The translations under genes and the position numbers were made by a program. Of a stretch of DNA of 59,717 bases, positions 42,364 through 51,353 are shown one piece after another. Numbering within the stretch: position 1 is the first letter of the stretch; each line of letters opens with the position of its first letter. The stretch lies in NCBI GenBank assembly GCA_036123135.1, contig JAZADZ010000003.1, positions 1-59,717 on the forward strand. The letters run 5' to 3'. Under the pieces are notes generated by a model. The model was not told the origin of the DNA and did not search any database. It was given only the letters and a program-made list of their open reading frames with translations. The DNA comes from GCA-2716065 sp036123135. GTDB taxonomy: Bacteria; Bacteroidota; Bacteroidia; Flavobacteriales_D; Parvicellaceae.

Positions 42364-44076
42364 ATGAAAATTTTCTTTTGGTTTTTTTTATTTCTGCTTT
42401 TTAATTGCAATATAATGGGTCAAAAAAAATATGCAGAAGTAAATTTCAAATCTCCAATTGGTATTCCAATATTGCTTTCAGGAAATTTCGCCGAGTTTAG
42501 GTCCAATCATTTTCATACTGGGATTGATATCAAAACTAGGGGAGTTTCTGGGTACAGAATATATGCGGTTGATTCTGGATTTGTCTCTAGGATTAATGTA
42601 TCTCACTGGGGATATGGAAATGCGTTATACATTGATCACCCTAGCGGCTACACTAGCGTTTACGGACATTTGAGCAAGTTTTCAAATAAAATACAAAATT
42701 TCGTTAGGCAGCAACAATACAAACAACAATCTGAAACGGTCACTCTTTACCTCGACAGTTCAGAATTTCCTTTAGCTAGTGGAGAGGTAGTTGCGCTCTC
42801 AGGAAATTCTGGTAGCTCATCTGGACCACATCTACACTTTGAAATTCGAGAAACCAAAACAGAGAGGCCTGTAAATCCCTTGCTTTTTAATTTTGAAGTA
42901 AAGGATAACATTCCACCATCAATTTTTAACATCAAGCTTTACCCATCAGATTCTGGATTTGTGAATGGTTCACAAAATAATCAGCTAATTCCTGTTCAAA
43001 AATCGGAGAATGGATATCAAATAAAACAAAAAATTGTTGCTCAGGGTGAAATCGGATTAGGAATTCATACCTATGATATGCTAAATCAATCTTCAAATAT
43101 TTGTGGAATTTATTCCATTGAAATGTTTGTTAATGGTAAGCTTTATTTTTTTCAAAAAATGGACAAACTTGACTTTTCAACCAATAGGTACATAAATACG
43201 CACAAGGATTATCTTGAACACAAGATTAATAGGAGAAGTATTCACAAGTCATTCTTGAGCGATAATAATGATTTAGACATTTATGTTTTTGTTAAAAATG
43301 ATGGTAAGATAAAAATTGAAATTAACAATCAATACGCAATTAAATACATAGTAACTGATGTAAATGGAAATAAAAGTGAACTTAATTTTGTTATTAAAGG
43401 AGATACTTCTTACAAATCAATTTTTAACAATTTAAAGGTTGAAAATTATTTAAATGCTGTAAGTAAATCAGATTCATTGATAAATGAAAACGTACGGTTA
43501 ATTATGCCCGAGAAAAGTATGTATCAACCAGAAGTTGTTTCATACAAAGTGGGAAAGTACTCTTCATCAACAGCTCCCTTGTATTCTATTATGAATGAGA
43601 ATATCCCCGTTCATAAAAAATTTATTTTAAGTATTAAGTTAAAAGATACTTCGATGTTCAATAACCAGAAAGCAGTGATGGTTCACGTTGGTAATGATGA
43701 AAAGAGAATAGCTGCTAAAGGAGGAAGCTACTCAGACGGATGGATAAGTTCAACATTGAAAAAATTTGGAAATTACACTGTTCTGGTTGATTCTGTTGCT
43801 CCTAAAATTAGGTTAGTTAATGTTTATGATGGAAAAAACATTAGTAAATTAAGTTACCTACAATTTAAAATTTCTGATGATCTAAGTGGAATCAAGAAAT
43901 ACAATGCATTTATAGATAATCAATGGGTGTTATCTAAGTACAATCCTAGAACGTCAGATTTGAAGATATGGGATATAGAATGGAAACATTTGAGCAAAGG
44001 GAAACATACTTTAAAATTGGTGATTGAAGATGAAAGACAAAATTCCATATCGAAATCAATACATATTAATTATTAA
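42364..44076 (+). CDS. M23-family metallopeptidase with large C-terminal region
   Basis: The product (570 residues from the ATG at 42364; an in-frame upstream start at 42265 lacks a sensible leader) has a signal peptide (FFLFLLFNCNIMGQ, about residues 5-20). The LytM/M23 domain follows, with zinc ligands in NHFHTGIDIKTR and the HxH motif in GPHLHFEIRE (about residues 50-175). It should cleave or scaffold peptidoglycan crosslinks in the periplasm. About 380 beta-rich residues follow, including DSVAPKIRLVNVYDG and LSGIKKYNAFID, an immunoglobulin-like appearance seen in Bacteroidota M23 proteins. Both zinc-site motifs are present. Confidence 0.88.
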   Translation: MKIFFWFFLFLLFNCNIMGQKKYAEVNFKSPIGIPILLSGNFAEFRSNHFHTGIDIKTRGVSGYRIYAVDSGFVSRINVSHWGYGNALYIDHPSGYTSVYGHLSKFSNKIQNFVRQQQYKQQSETVTLYLDSSEFPLASGEVVALSGNSGSSSGPHLHFEIRETKTERPVNPLLFNFEVKDNIPPSIFNIKLYPSDSGFVNGSQNNQLIPVQKSENGYQIKQKIVAQGEIGLGIHTYDMLNQSSNICGIYSIEMFVNGKLYFFQKMDKLDFSTNRYINTHKDYLEHKINRRSIHKSFLSDNNDLDIYVFVKNDGKIKIEINNQYAIKYIVTDVNGNKSELNFVIKGDTSYKSIFNNLKVENYLNAVSKSDSLINENVRLIMPEKSMYQPEVVSYKVGKYSSSTAPLYSIMNENIPVHKKFILSIKLKDTSMFNNQKAVMVHVGNDEKRIAAKGGSYSDGWISSTLKKFGNYTVLVDSVAPKIRLVNVYDGKNISKLSYLQFKISDDLSGIKKYNAFIDNQWVLSKYNPRTSDLKIWDIEWKHLSKGKHTLKLVIEDERQNSISKSIHINY

Positions 44077-44164
44077 TTGTTGAAATTGTTTATAACTATA
44101 TAAATCTTGAGTGGTTTAAATTGTTTTATTTGAAAAGAAATAGTTTCTGATTTTAACTCAATAC

Positions 44165-45499
44165 ATGGCAAAAAAGAAAAAAACTAGAAAAATATTTGTT
44201 TTAGACACCTCTGTTATTCTTCACGATCACAACTCAATTAAATGTTTCGACGAACATGATGTAGCCATTCCAATTACCGTTCTTGAGGAATTAGACAATT
44301 TCAAGCGAGGCAACGATACCAAGAATTTTGAAGCAAGAGAGTTTATCCGAATTCTTGATCGAATAAGTAAAGAGTTCACGCTTCAAGATTGGATTCCGCT
44401 AAATGGTCCAGAGATGGGAAATTTTAAAATTGTCATGGAGAACGACAAAGTGGAAAACGATGCCGTTAAAATTTTTGGAAACAAAAACGACCATAAGATT
44501 TTGAATGCTGCACTTTGCCTTAAAAAAAGTGAAAGTAATTCAAAAGTTATTCTGGTTTCAAAAGACATCAACTTAAGATTAAAAGCCAAGGCGCTCAACA
44601 TTGAAGCTGAAGATTTTGAAACTGGTAAAATTGATAAGGAAAGTGCACTTTATCAAGGAAAAAATACGGTCGAAAATGTTGATTCTGAGTCCATAAATAA
44701 GTTGTACAAACAAGGTCAAATGGAGGACGTGAGCTGTCTAAATGGGAATGTTACACCAAACGGTTTTTACATTCTTAAAAATGGTAAATCTTCCATTTTA
44801 AGCTACTACAATCCTTTTGATAGCGTTATTGAAAGAGTTGAAAAGCAGTACGTTTACGGCGTTAAACCAAGAAATGCTGAACAAACTTTTGCGCTCCACG
44901 CATTAATGAACCCAGATGTTAAATTGGTAACTCTTCAGGGAGTTGCTGGAACAGGTAAAACATTACTTGCTTTAGCAAGTGCGCTTGAACAGCACAATAT
45001 GTATCAACAAATTGTATTGGCAAGACCTATAGTTCCTTTAAGCAATAAAGATATAGGATATCTTCCTGGAAGCGCTGAAGACAAAATTAACCCCTACATG
45101 CAACCACTTTTCGATAATTTAAAGTTTATAAAAAATCAATTTGGCGAAAACGAAAAAAAATATCGAAAAATTGAAGAAATGGAAGAAGACGGTAAGCTTA
45201 AAATATCTGCATTGGCTTTCATCAGAGGAAGAAGCTTGTCAAATGTTATGTTCATTGTTGATGAAGCACAAAATCTTACTCCTCATGAAATTAAAACCAT
45301 AATAACAAGAGCTGGTGAGAACACCAAAATTGTTTTTACCGGAGATGTTTTCCAAATTGATACTCCTTATTTAGATGAGCAAAGTAATGGCCTTTCTTAT
45401 CTAATTGATCGTTTAAAAGGCAATGATTTATTCGCTCACATCACATTGGAAAAGGGTGAACGTTCTGAATTGGCAAATCTCGCCAATGATTTATTGTGA
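44165..45499 (+). CDS. PIN-PhoH (PhoH2-type) RNA helicase/nuclease
   Basis: This 444-residue cytoplasmic protein has an N-terminal PIN ribonuclease domain (about 8-150), with FVLDTSVILHD, the acidic residues in EELDNFK and SKDINLRLKA. The PhoH P-loop ATPase covers about 215-440: Walker A GVAGTGKTLLALA, Walker B MFIVDEAQNL and sensor KIVFTGDVFQID. PIN-PhoH proteins unwind and cut RNA in an ATP-dependent manner. It follows the M23 gene by about 90 bp and precedes the DUF58 gene. Despite the name, nothing here ties it to phosphate control. Confidence 0.93.
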   Translation: MAKKKKTRKIFVLDTSVILHDHNSIKCFDEHDVAIPITVLEELDNFKRGNDTKNFEAREFIRILDRISKEFTLQDWIPLNGPEMGNFKIVMENDKVENDAVKIFGNKNDHKILNAALCLKKSESNSKVILVSKDINLRLKAKALNIEAEDFETGKIDKESALYQGKNTVENVDSESINKLYKQGQMEDVSCLNGNVTPNGFYILKNGKSSILSYYNPFDSVIERVEKQYVYGVKPRNAEQTFALHALMNPDVKLVTLQGVAGTGKTLLALASALEQHNMYQQIVLARPIVPLSNKDIGYLPGSAEDKINPYMQPLFDNLKFIKNQFGENEKKYRKIEEMEEDGKLKISALAFIRGRSLSNVMFIVDEAQNLTPHEIKTIITRAGENTKIVFTGDVFQIDTPYLDEQSNGLSYLIDRLKGNDLFAHITLEKGERSELANLANDLL

Positions 45500-45554
45500 T
45501 AATCTGTTTGTCCCGGTTTTTTTCTTTATACTTCTCATTGTTTATCTTTAATAC

Positions 45555-46469
45555 ATGAGTAGAATAAACCACCAAAAGTCAAGAGAGTTTGGTTCCATGG
45601 AATTTCTTGCCAAACAGGTTGTTGAAGGCTTTATAACAGGTTTACACAAAAGCCCATTTCACGGTTTTTCAGTAGAATTTTCTGAGCATAAATTGTACAA
45701 TAGGGGAGAATCTACAAAAAATATAGATTGGAAGTTGTTTGCTAGGACAGATAAGCTCTATGTGAAAAAATATGAAGAGGAAACAAATTTACGATGCCAA
45801 ATAGTTATTGACTCTTCTTCATCCATGTACTTTCCCTCCAATGATGCCAACAACAAATTATCTTTCTCTATTGACTCTGCTGCAGCTTTGATTTACCTTA
45901 TGAGGAATCAGCGGGATGCTGTTGGTCTTTCTTTATTTTCCGACCAGATTTCATTGCATACCAAACCGAAATCCTCAAGAACCAACCAACGCTTTTTATT
46001 TGCAGAGCTTGAAAAACTGTTATTTGATTACAGAGAAAAAAAGGACGAGAAAACTGTTCTTGCAAAATCTCTACACTCAGTTGCTGAAGCTTCCCAGAGC
46101 AGGTCATTAATAATAATTTTTTCTGATTTTAGGAGTTCAGATAAATTAGAAGATATCGTTAAGGCTCTCCAACATCTAAGGCACAACAAACACGAAGTCA
46201 TCATTTTTGATGTTTTTCATAAAAAACTTGAAGGAACTTTAGATTTTGAAAATAGACCATATACGTTCATTGATATGGAATCTGGAGAACAAATAAAATT
46301 AAATCCAGTTCAGCTTAAGGAAGATTTCAAAGAACAGTTTAATGCCACTAAGTCAGCCTTTAAAAATATGTGTGGAAAGTACCAAATAGATTATATTGAA
46401 GCTGACATCTCTCAAGGCTTCAATCAGGTGCTTATGCAATACCTTGTTAAACGACAGAAAATGCTTTAA
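45555..46469 (+). CDS. DUF58 / von Willebrand A-like protein
   Basis: The 304-residue product has the DUF58 core: GFSVEFSEHKLYNRGESTKNIDWKLFART, then a MIDAS-like metal site DSSSSM and later IIFSDFRSS. These proteins usually pair with MoxR AAA+ ATPases as chaperone-like complexes. No moxR gene is adjacent in this window, so it is a solitary copy or its partner is elsewhere. A near-consensus -7 element TATCTTTA (45543-45550) sits 4 nt before the ATG. Confidence 0.87.
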   Translation: MSRINHQKSREFGSMEFLAKQVVEGFITGLHKSPFHGFSVEFSEHKLYNRGESTKNIDWKLFARTDKLYVKKYEEETNLRCQIVIDSSSSMYFPSNDANNKLSFSIDSAAALIYLMRNQRDAVGLSLFSDQISLHTKPKSSRTNQRFLFAELEKLLFDYREKKDEKTVLAKSLHSVAEASQSRSLIIIFSDFRSSDKLEDIVKALQHLRHNKHEVIIFDVFHKKLEGTLDFENRPYTFIDMESGEQIKLNPVQLKEDFKEQFNATKSAFKNMCGKYQIDYIEADISQGFNQVLMQYLVKRQKML

Positions 46470-46545
46470 AAAATGCGATTTTTTATTGTAGCTTGTTGAA
46501 AAAGATTTAAATTTGCCACCCTATTGATAAGTTATAAAACTTATT

Positions 46546-46619
46546 GGACCGGTAGTTCAGTTGGTTAGAATACCTGCCTGTCACGCAGGGGGTCGCGGGT
46601 TCGAGTCCCGTCCGGTCCG
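46546..46619 (+). tRNA. tRNA-Asp (GTC)
   Basis: The cloverleaf is complete: acceptor stem GGACCGG/CCGGTCC, D-arm GTTCAGTTGGTTAGAAT, anticodon stem CCTGC/GCAGG around loop CTGTCAC with anticodon GTC, and T-arm GCGGGTTCGAGTCCCGT. The discriminator base is G. The CCA end is not encoded (GCAATT follows), so it must be added by an enzyme. It stands alone, with a terminator after it. Confidence 0.97.
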
Positions 46620-46627
46620 CAATTATA

Positions 46628-46655
46628 AAAGCTTCTTGATTTTCAAGAAGCTTTT
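46628..46655 (+). terminator. intrinsic terminator after tRNA-Asp
   Basis: A 12-bp stem AAAGCTTCTTGA/TCAAGAAGCTTT with a 3-nt loop, followed by T residues, starts 9 nt after the tRNA. Confidence 0.8.
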
Positions 46656-46804
46656 ATTATTTCATGCAAGCATTTTAAGTTCCCTTTTACATTACTTTAT
46701 TTTCTCAATTTATCAATGATTATAGACGAATTAACAATTGAATTGGTAAATGATTATTGTATGCAAAAAGTCAATTAATGTTAATTCATTGTTCTATAAA
46801 TTAA

Positions 46805-48880
46805 TTGAAGAAAGGTTGTTTATATTTACAATCAACAAGAAACTATATTTCATTTTTGAGGTTAACATTTACAACTTTTTTGCTTTTAATTTACTTTTCC
46901 ATTTTTAATCAAAATGGTGGGGAGACTTGTGCATCAGCTACCTTGATTAATTCAATACCTTATGTTGCAATGGGCTCAACAATAAGCGCATCAGATGATT
47001 ATTTTGCTTCATGTGATGATTATCCCAACCAAGGTGGAGCAAACGACTTGGTCTATGCTTACACAAATGGTTCCAACTCAATTTATGTAGATATAAGCTT
47101 GTGTGAGGACATTACCGACTACGATTGTCAATTGTATTTGTTTGAAAATTCTTGTTTAGGTAATCCTGTAGGTTGTCAGGAGGATGGTTGTCAGTCTCCA
47201 AATTATTCTGCACCATACAATTCAAGATTGATGGCTCAGTTGCTCCAGCCCAACACAACCTATTACATTGTAGTTGATGGTTTTTCTTCCAGTTCTAATG
47301 GAAATTATCAATTAAACATTTCTGAATCAGTTGGGCTAAATGCTCCAGATTCTTCCAAGTTACCACTAGTTTTAATTCAGACCAACGGAGCAGAAATTGT
47401 TGATGAACCAAAAATTAATGTGGATTTTAAGATCATAGACAATGGTTTTGGAAACTTTAATTCTCCATATGACCCTGCCAACCAATACGATGGAATTGCT
47501 GGTATGGAAATTAGGGGATCTTACTCTGCTACACTTCCTCAAAAACCATTTGGTGTTGAAACAAGAGATGCCTTGGGAGACAACAACAATGTTTCCATTT
47601 TTGGAATGCCTGATGAAAATGATTGGATCTTACTTGCTAACTATAACGATAAAACATTTATGAGAAATATCTTATCATTTGATTTATTTGCAAAAATGGG
47701 GCACTACGCTCCAAGAACTGAACTATGTGAGGTAGTTATAAATGACATTTACAATGGAATTTATGTTTTTACTGAAAAAATAAAAAGAGACAATGGAAGA
47801 GTTGACATCGCTAAATTAGACTTTGACGATAACTTAGGAGACAGTCTTACAGGTGGTTACATCTTTAAAGTTGATTATTGGAACTGGGACGATAGTTGGG
47901 CATCTGATTATACCAATCCAAATTTTCCAAATGATGAAGTTAGGTATGTTTACAATTACCCAAAATCTGAAGATATTACCACATCACAGCAAGATTATAT
48001 TCAAAATATTGTAAGTGATTTTGAAGATGCTCTTTGGGGAGTTAATTTTACTGACTCTGTCCTTGGATATAGACCATATATCAATACACTTTCATTCATA
48101 GATTATTTTATTGTCAATGAATTTGCTAGAAACGTTGATGGATTCAAGAAGAGTAGAAACTTTTTTAAGGACAAAGACAGCAAAGATCCTCTAATATATG
48201 CTGGACCAGTTTGGGATTTTGATTGGGCGTACAAAGATCATGATGCTTCAATGCTTGGAGGCAGTGGTTGGAGACACGATTATGCTGGACCAACAGACGT
48301 TAAGCCACCAGGTTGGTACATTCGTCTCTTGCAAGATTCCTCTTTTACAAATGAATTATCTTGTAGATACTTTAATCTAAGAAATACAATTTTAGATACC
48401 AATTCCCTATTTAGCTTTATTGATTCTATTGCTAGTTTAGTTGATGTTGCCCAGCAAAGACATTATGTAAGATGGCCAATTTTAGGAATTAACGTTGGAA
48501 CCCCAGAAATTGGGTTTCAACCACTGACGTATCAAGGAGAAGTCAATAAATTTAAAAATTGGATCATTGATCGACTAGATTGGCTGGACATTAATATGCC
48601 TGGAAACTGTCCAAATGTTGGGATTGATGGTTTTCAAAGTGAAGTCAGCTCTTATTTGGTTGCTTATCCAAATCCTTGCAGAGATGTTCTGTCAATATAT
48701 TCGGAAAAGTCAATTGAAAAAATTGAAATTTATGATCTACGTGGTGCATTGGTTTTTGTTAAAGAATATTTTCATGAACAACTTATTGATCTAGATGCGA
48801 CAAATTTTAATGGAATATATAATGTTAAAGTGTTCTTGGAAAATGGCGCAGTTGTAAACAAGAAACTTGTTAGCTATTGA
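46805..48880 (+). CDS. secreted CotH-kinase-like protein with T9SS sorting domain
   Basis: This 691-residue exported protein starts at a TTG (46805); no ATG lies before the signal segment (about residues 18-38, LTFTTFLLLIYFSIF). Residues about 40-175 are a pre-peptidase C-terminal-like jelly roll, typical before extracellular enzymes. Residues about 185-590 form a CotH-like kinase-fold domain: GMEIRGSYSATLPQKPF, DENDWILLANYNDKTFMRN, DIYNGIYVFTEKIKRDNGR and WDFDWAYKDHD. The last 80 residues are a type A type IX secretion sorting domain (AYPNPCRDVLSI, IYDLRGALVF, NKKLVSY). It is therefore exported to the surface. The phosphate-acceptor substrate is unknown. Confidence 0.88.
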   Translation: MKKGCLYLQSTRNYISFLRLTFTTFLLLIYFSIFNQNGGETCASATLINSIPYVAMGSTISASDDYFASCDDYPNQGGANDLVYAYTNGSNSIYVDISLCEDITDYDCQLYLFENSCLGNPVGCQEDGCQSPNYSAPYNSRLMAQLLQPNTTYYIVVDGFSSSSNGNYQLNISESVGLNAPDSSKLPLVLIQTNGAEIVDEPKINVDFKIIDNGFGNFNSPYDPANQYDGIAGMEIRGSYSATLPQKPFGVETRDALGDNNNVSIFGMPDENDWILLANYNDKTFMRNILSFDLFAKMGHYAPRTELCEVVINDIYNGIYVFTEKIKRDNGRVDIAKLDFDDNLGDSLTGGYIFKVDYWNWDDSWASDYTNPNFPNDEVRYVYNYPKSEDITTSQQDYIQNIVSDFEDALWGVNFTDSVLGYRPYINTLSFIDYFIVNEFARNVDGFKKSRNFFKDKDSKDPLIYAGPVWDFDWAYKDHDASMLGGSGWRHDYAGPTDVKPPGWYIRLLQDSSFTNELSCRYFNLRNTILDTNSLFSFIDSIASLVDVAQQRHYVRWPILGINVGTPEIGFQPLTYQGEVNKFKNWIIDRLDWLDINMPGNCPNVGIDGFQSEVSSYLVAYPNPCRDVLSIYSEKSIEKIEIYDLRGALVFVKEYFHEQLIDLDATNFNGIYNVKVFLENGAVVNKKLVSY

Positions 48881-48903
48881 TTTTTTTTAATACTAATGTT
48901 CTC

Positions 48904-48911
48904 TATTTTTG
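48904..48911 (+). promoter_or_regulatory. -7 element of the 48926 gene
   Basis: TATTTTTG is an exact TAnnTTTG match, 14 nt before the ATG at 48926. A TTG at 48877 gives a 24-bp spacer, slightly longer than usual. Confidence 0.4.
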
Positions 48912-48925
48912 AAAAAAACTAATCT

Positions 48926-49357
48926 ATGAATCAAATTGACCCTTCAAGAATTTCAAGACCTCCTTTTCTAAAAACACTTTGTATACTTAGCTGGATTAGT
49001 GCTGGTTTATCCATTATTTCAAGTAGTTTGTATAAAATGGTCTCCGGAAAAATTGCTCAGAGCTTTGACTTTATAACTGATGATGCTGCCAAAGAAGAAA
49101 TAATGCTTCAAATGGAATTTTTAGATAAAAATTCTCTTTGGATTGTAGTGCTTTATTTGGGTAGTGTTTTAGGCGTATACTTGATGTGGAATAGAAATAG
49201 AAATGGTTTTTTTATTTATTCAGGTGTACAAATTTTACTGGTTCTATTGCCTTTTACTTTTTTCCCTTTTGATATACTCGATTTACTTCTCTCTTCTGTG
49301 GTTACTTTGATTTTCATTTTTATGTACTACAAGAATTTATACTTTATGAGGGACTAA
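48926..49357 (+). CDS. uncharacterised four-helix membrane protein
   Basis: I do not recognise this 143-residue protein. It has about four hydrophobic segments: 16-37 (TLCILSWISAGLSIISSSLY), 71-88, 94-110 and 112-134. A charged cytosolic or periplasmic loop of about 30 residues follows the first. No domain signature is visible. It is flanked by the T9SS-exported CotH gene on the left and a convergent DUF4159 gene on the right, with 4 bp of overlap at the end. Confidence 0.65.
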   Translation: MNQIDPSRISRPPFLKTLCILSWISAGLSIISSSLYKMVSGKIAQSFDFITDDAAKEEIMLQMEFLDKNSLWIVVLYLGSVLGVYLMWNRNRNGFFIYSGVQILLVLLPFTFFPFDILDLLLSSVVTLIFIFMYYKNLYFMRD

Positions 49358-50016
49358 TCGAAGGACCCCATTAAAGCGTATTCCAAAATATTAGCTCCCA
49401 TTTGTAATGCTTTTTTCCTAGTTGGCTCGCTATCGTTGTGAACTTCTTGATCCTCCCAACCATCTCCTAAATCGCACTCGTAATCGTAAAAACAAACTAG
49501 TCTTCCTTTAAAAATAAGTCCAAATCCTTGAGGATAGCCAGCGTTGTGTTCATGAATTTTAGGAAGACCTTTATTGAAATTATACGACTGATGATATATG
49601 TCATGGTCAAATGGGATTTCTATGAAATCAAGTTCAGGAAAAACTTTTTTCATTTGAGGACGAATAAATTCATCAAGACCGTAGTTATCAGAAATGTGTA
49701 AAAATCCACCAGCAATTAGAAAATTTCTCAAATTTTCTGCTTCTGAGCTATTGAAAACTACATTTCCGTGACCAGTTAAGTGTAAAAATGGATAGTTGAA
49801 CACATCTTTACTTCCAACATCAACTTCATCGGGAATTTCGTAGATATTCATGTCTAATTTGGAATTGCAAAATTCAATTAGATTTACAAGTGCAGTTGGA
49901 TTGGCATACCAATCGCCTCCTCCATTGTACTTGACTACAGCAAGTTTGAAAGTACCTTCTTGGGCAATTAAAATACTTACTGAGCACACGAATATTAGCG
50001 TTTGTAATAACCTCAT
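49354..50016 (-). CDS. secreted DUF4159 protein
   Basis: The product (about 220 residues from the ATG at 50016) has a signal peptide ending near LIAQ (about residue 18) and then the DUF4159 domain: KYNGGGDWYANPTALVNLIEF, LHLTGHGNV, GGFLHISDNYGLDEFIRPQM and a final motif with GDGWEDQEVHND. DUF4159 proteins have a flavodoxin/GATase-like fold and are common in Bacteroidota and Planctomycetes; their biochemical role is not known. A -7 element is placed directly before the ATG. Confidence 0.85.
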   Translation of the reverse strand: MRLLQTLIFVCSVSILIAQEGTFKLAVVKYNGGGDWYANPTALVNLIEFCNSKLDMNIYEIPDEVDVGSKDVFNYPFLHLTGHGNVVFNSSEAENLRNFLIAGGFLHISDNYGLDEFIRPQMKKVFPELDFIEIPFDHDIYHQSYNFNKGLPKIHEHNAGYPQGFGLIFKGRLVCFYDYECDLGDGWEDQEVHNDSEPTRKKALQMGANILEYALMGSFD

Positions 50017-50019
50017 GTT

Positions 50020-50027
50020 CAAAAATA
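50020..50027 (-). promoter_or_regulatory. -7 element of the DUF4159 gene, near-leaderless
   Basis: TATTTTTG (50027 to 50020, minus strand) matches TAnnTTTG and lies 3 nt before the ATG at 50016. No -33 TTG was found at the usual distance. Confidence 0.4.
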
Positions 50028-50131
50028 ATTAATATAATCTGTTGATGGTATTGCTACAATGAAGATATTTACTTTAAATATAGAGATTAGCTATTTTATA
50101 TAAAATCACAAAGTACTAAACCTGTTTGATT

Positions 50132-51337
50132 ATGGATAAAGATGGATTAAAAGTATGGTCGAAAGAGGAAATTACTGAGCTATATCATAGCCCTCTAATT
50201 GAGCTAATTTATGAAGCTGCAAAAGTTCACAGAAAGCACAATGATCCAACCGAAGTTCAAATAAGTAAATTACTTTCCATTAAAACTGACGGCTGTCCGG
50301 AGGATTGTGCGTACTGCCCGCAAGCCGCAAGGTATCACACAGATATCAATGGAAATAGTTTGATGAGTGTAGATGAGGTGGTAAAATTAGCTGATGAAGC
50401 CAAGCAAATGGGTTCTAGTAGAGTATGTATGGGCGCTGCTTGGAGAAATGTCAAGGATGATGATGATTTTGATCAAGTTCTTGAAATGGTAAAATCTGTA
50501 AACGAAATGGATCTTGAGGTGTGTTGTACCCTCGGTATGATCACAGAAAATCAAGCTCGTCGTTTAGCGGATGCAGGTCTTTATGCGTACAACCACAATT
50601 TGGATAGTTCTGAGGAATATTACAAAGAAATTATATCTACTCGTGGATATGAAGATCGGATAAAAACAATTGAAAATGCTCGAAAAGCTAAGCTTACCGT
50701 TTGCTCTGGGGGTATTATAGGGATGGGTGAAGCTGACAAAGATCGAATTAGTATGTTATATACCTTTTCTGTGATGAGACCTCAACCAGAATCTGTTCCA
50801 ATAAACTCTTTAGTCGCCGTTGAAGGAACTCCTTTGGAAGACCAAAAAGCTGTTTCGATTTGGGATATGGTAAGAATGATTGCTACAACTAGAATTGTTT
50901 TACCTCATTCTGCAGTTCGTCTTTCTGCTGGAAGAACCGAAATGAGCGATGAAGGTCAGGCACTTTGTTTTTTAGCTGGTGCCAATTCAATTTTTGCTGG
51001 AGATAAATTACTAACCACTCCTAACCCTGAATTCAATGGAGATCTTGAACTCTTCAATATCCTTGGCTTAAAACCAATGAAAGCATATAAAAAGGGAGAC
51101 AAACCTAAAATTAAAGCTTCATATAAAGAAAAACCGCAGTCTAAAGAAAAAATCAAATGGTCTAGACCAGGACATAAGATTGATCGGAATGAAAAAGCCA
51201 AACAAAAAGGCAAGAAAAAGAAAATTGAACAAAAGGTTAAAACAATGGCAAAAAACAAATTGAAATTTGAAAATGCAGATGATTCTAAAATTGAATTTAA
51301 AATTTCAGAAGAAGCAAATTGTAAATCATTTAAATAG
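50132..51337 (+). CDS. bioB: biotin synthase with lysine-rich C-terminal tail
   Basis: A radical-SAM enzyme that inserts sulfur into dethiobiotin. The 4Fe-4S motif CxxxCxxC is in SIKTDGCPEDCAYCPQ; GGIIGMGE, VPINSLVAVEGTPL and GRTEM follow in the barrel, with the 2Fe-2S cysteines in SRVCMGAAW and EVCCTLG. The ATG at 50132 is used; an in-frame TTG at 50126 precedes it. The conserved core ends near residue 316 (LFNILGLKPM). The last 85 or so residues are unusually basic (about 28 Lys), partly matching the WSRPGHKI tail seen in related bacteria but longer. First gene of bioB-bioF-bioD. Confidence 0.95.
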   Translation: MDKDGLKVWSKEEITELYHSPLIELIYEAAKVHRKHNDPTEVQISKLLSIKTDGCPEDCAYCPQAARYHTDINGNSLMSVDEVVKLADEAKQMGSSRVCMGAAWRNVKDDDDFDQVLEMVKSVNEMDLEVCCTLGMITENQARRLADAGLYAYNHNLDSSEEYYKEIISTRGYEDRIKTIENARKAKLTVCSGGIIGMGEADKDRISMLYTFSVMRPQPESVPINSLVAVEGTPLEDQKAVSIWDMVRMIATTRIVLPHSAVRLSAGRTEMSDEGQALCFLAGANSIFAGDKLLTTPNPEFNGDLELFNILGLKPMKAYKKGDKPKIKASYKEKPQSKEKIKWSRPGHKIDRNEKAKQKGKKKKIEQKVKTMAKNKLKFENADDSKIEFKISEEANCKSFK

Positions 51338-51353
51338 GAATTAATTTAATTTC

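Noticed and set aside
44165..45499. PhoH protein as a member of the phosphate locus
   Set aside because: It is a PIN-PhoH type, lies 16 kb away and has no TTAACATT-like half-site array in front.
45555..46469. DUF58 gene considered as part of a MoxR chaperone or a defence system
   Set aside because: No MoxR ATPase or other partner gene is adjacent; the neighbours are PIN-PhoH and a tRNA.
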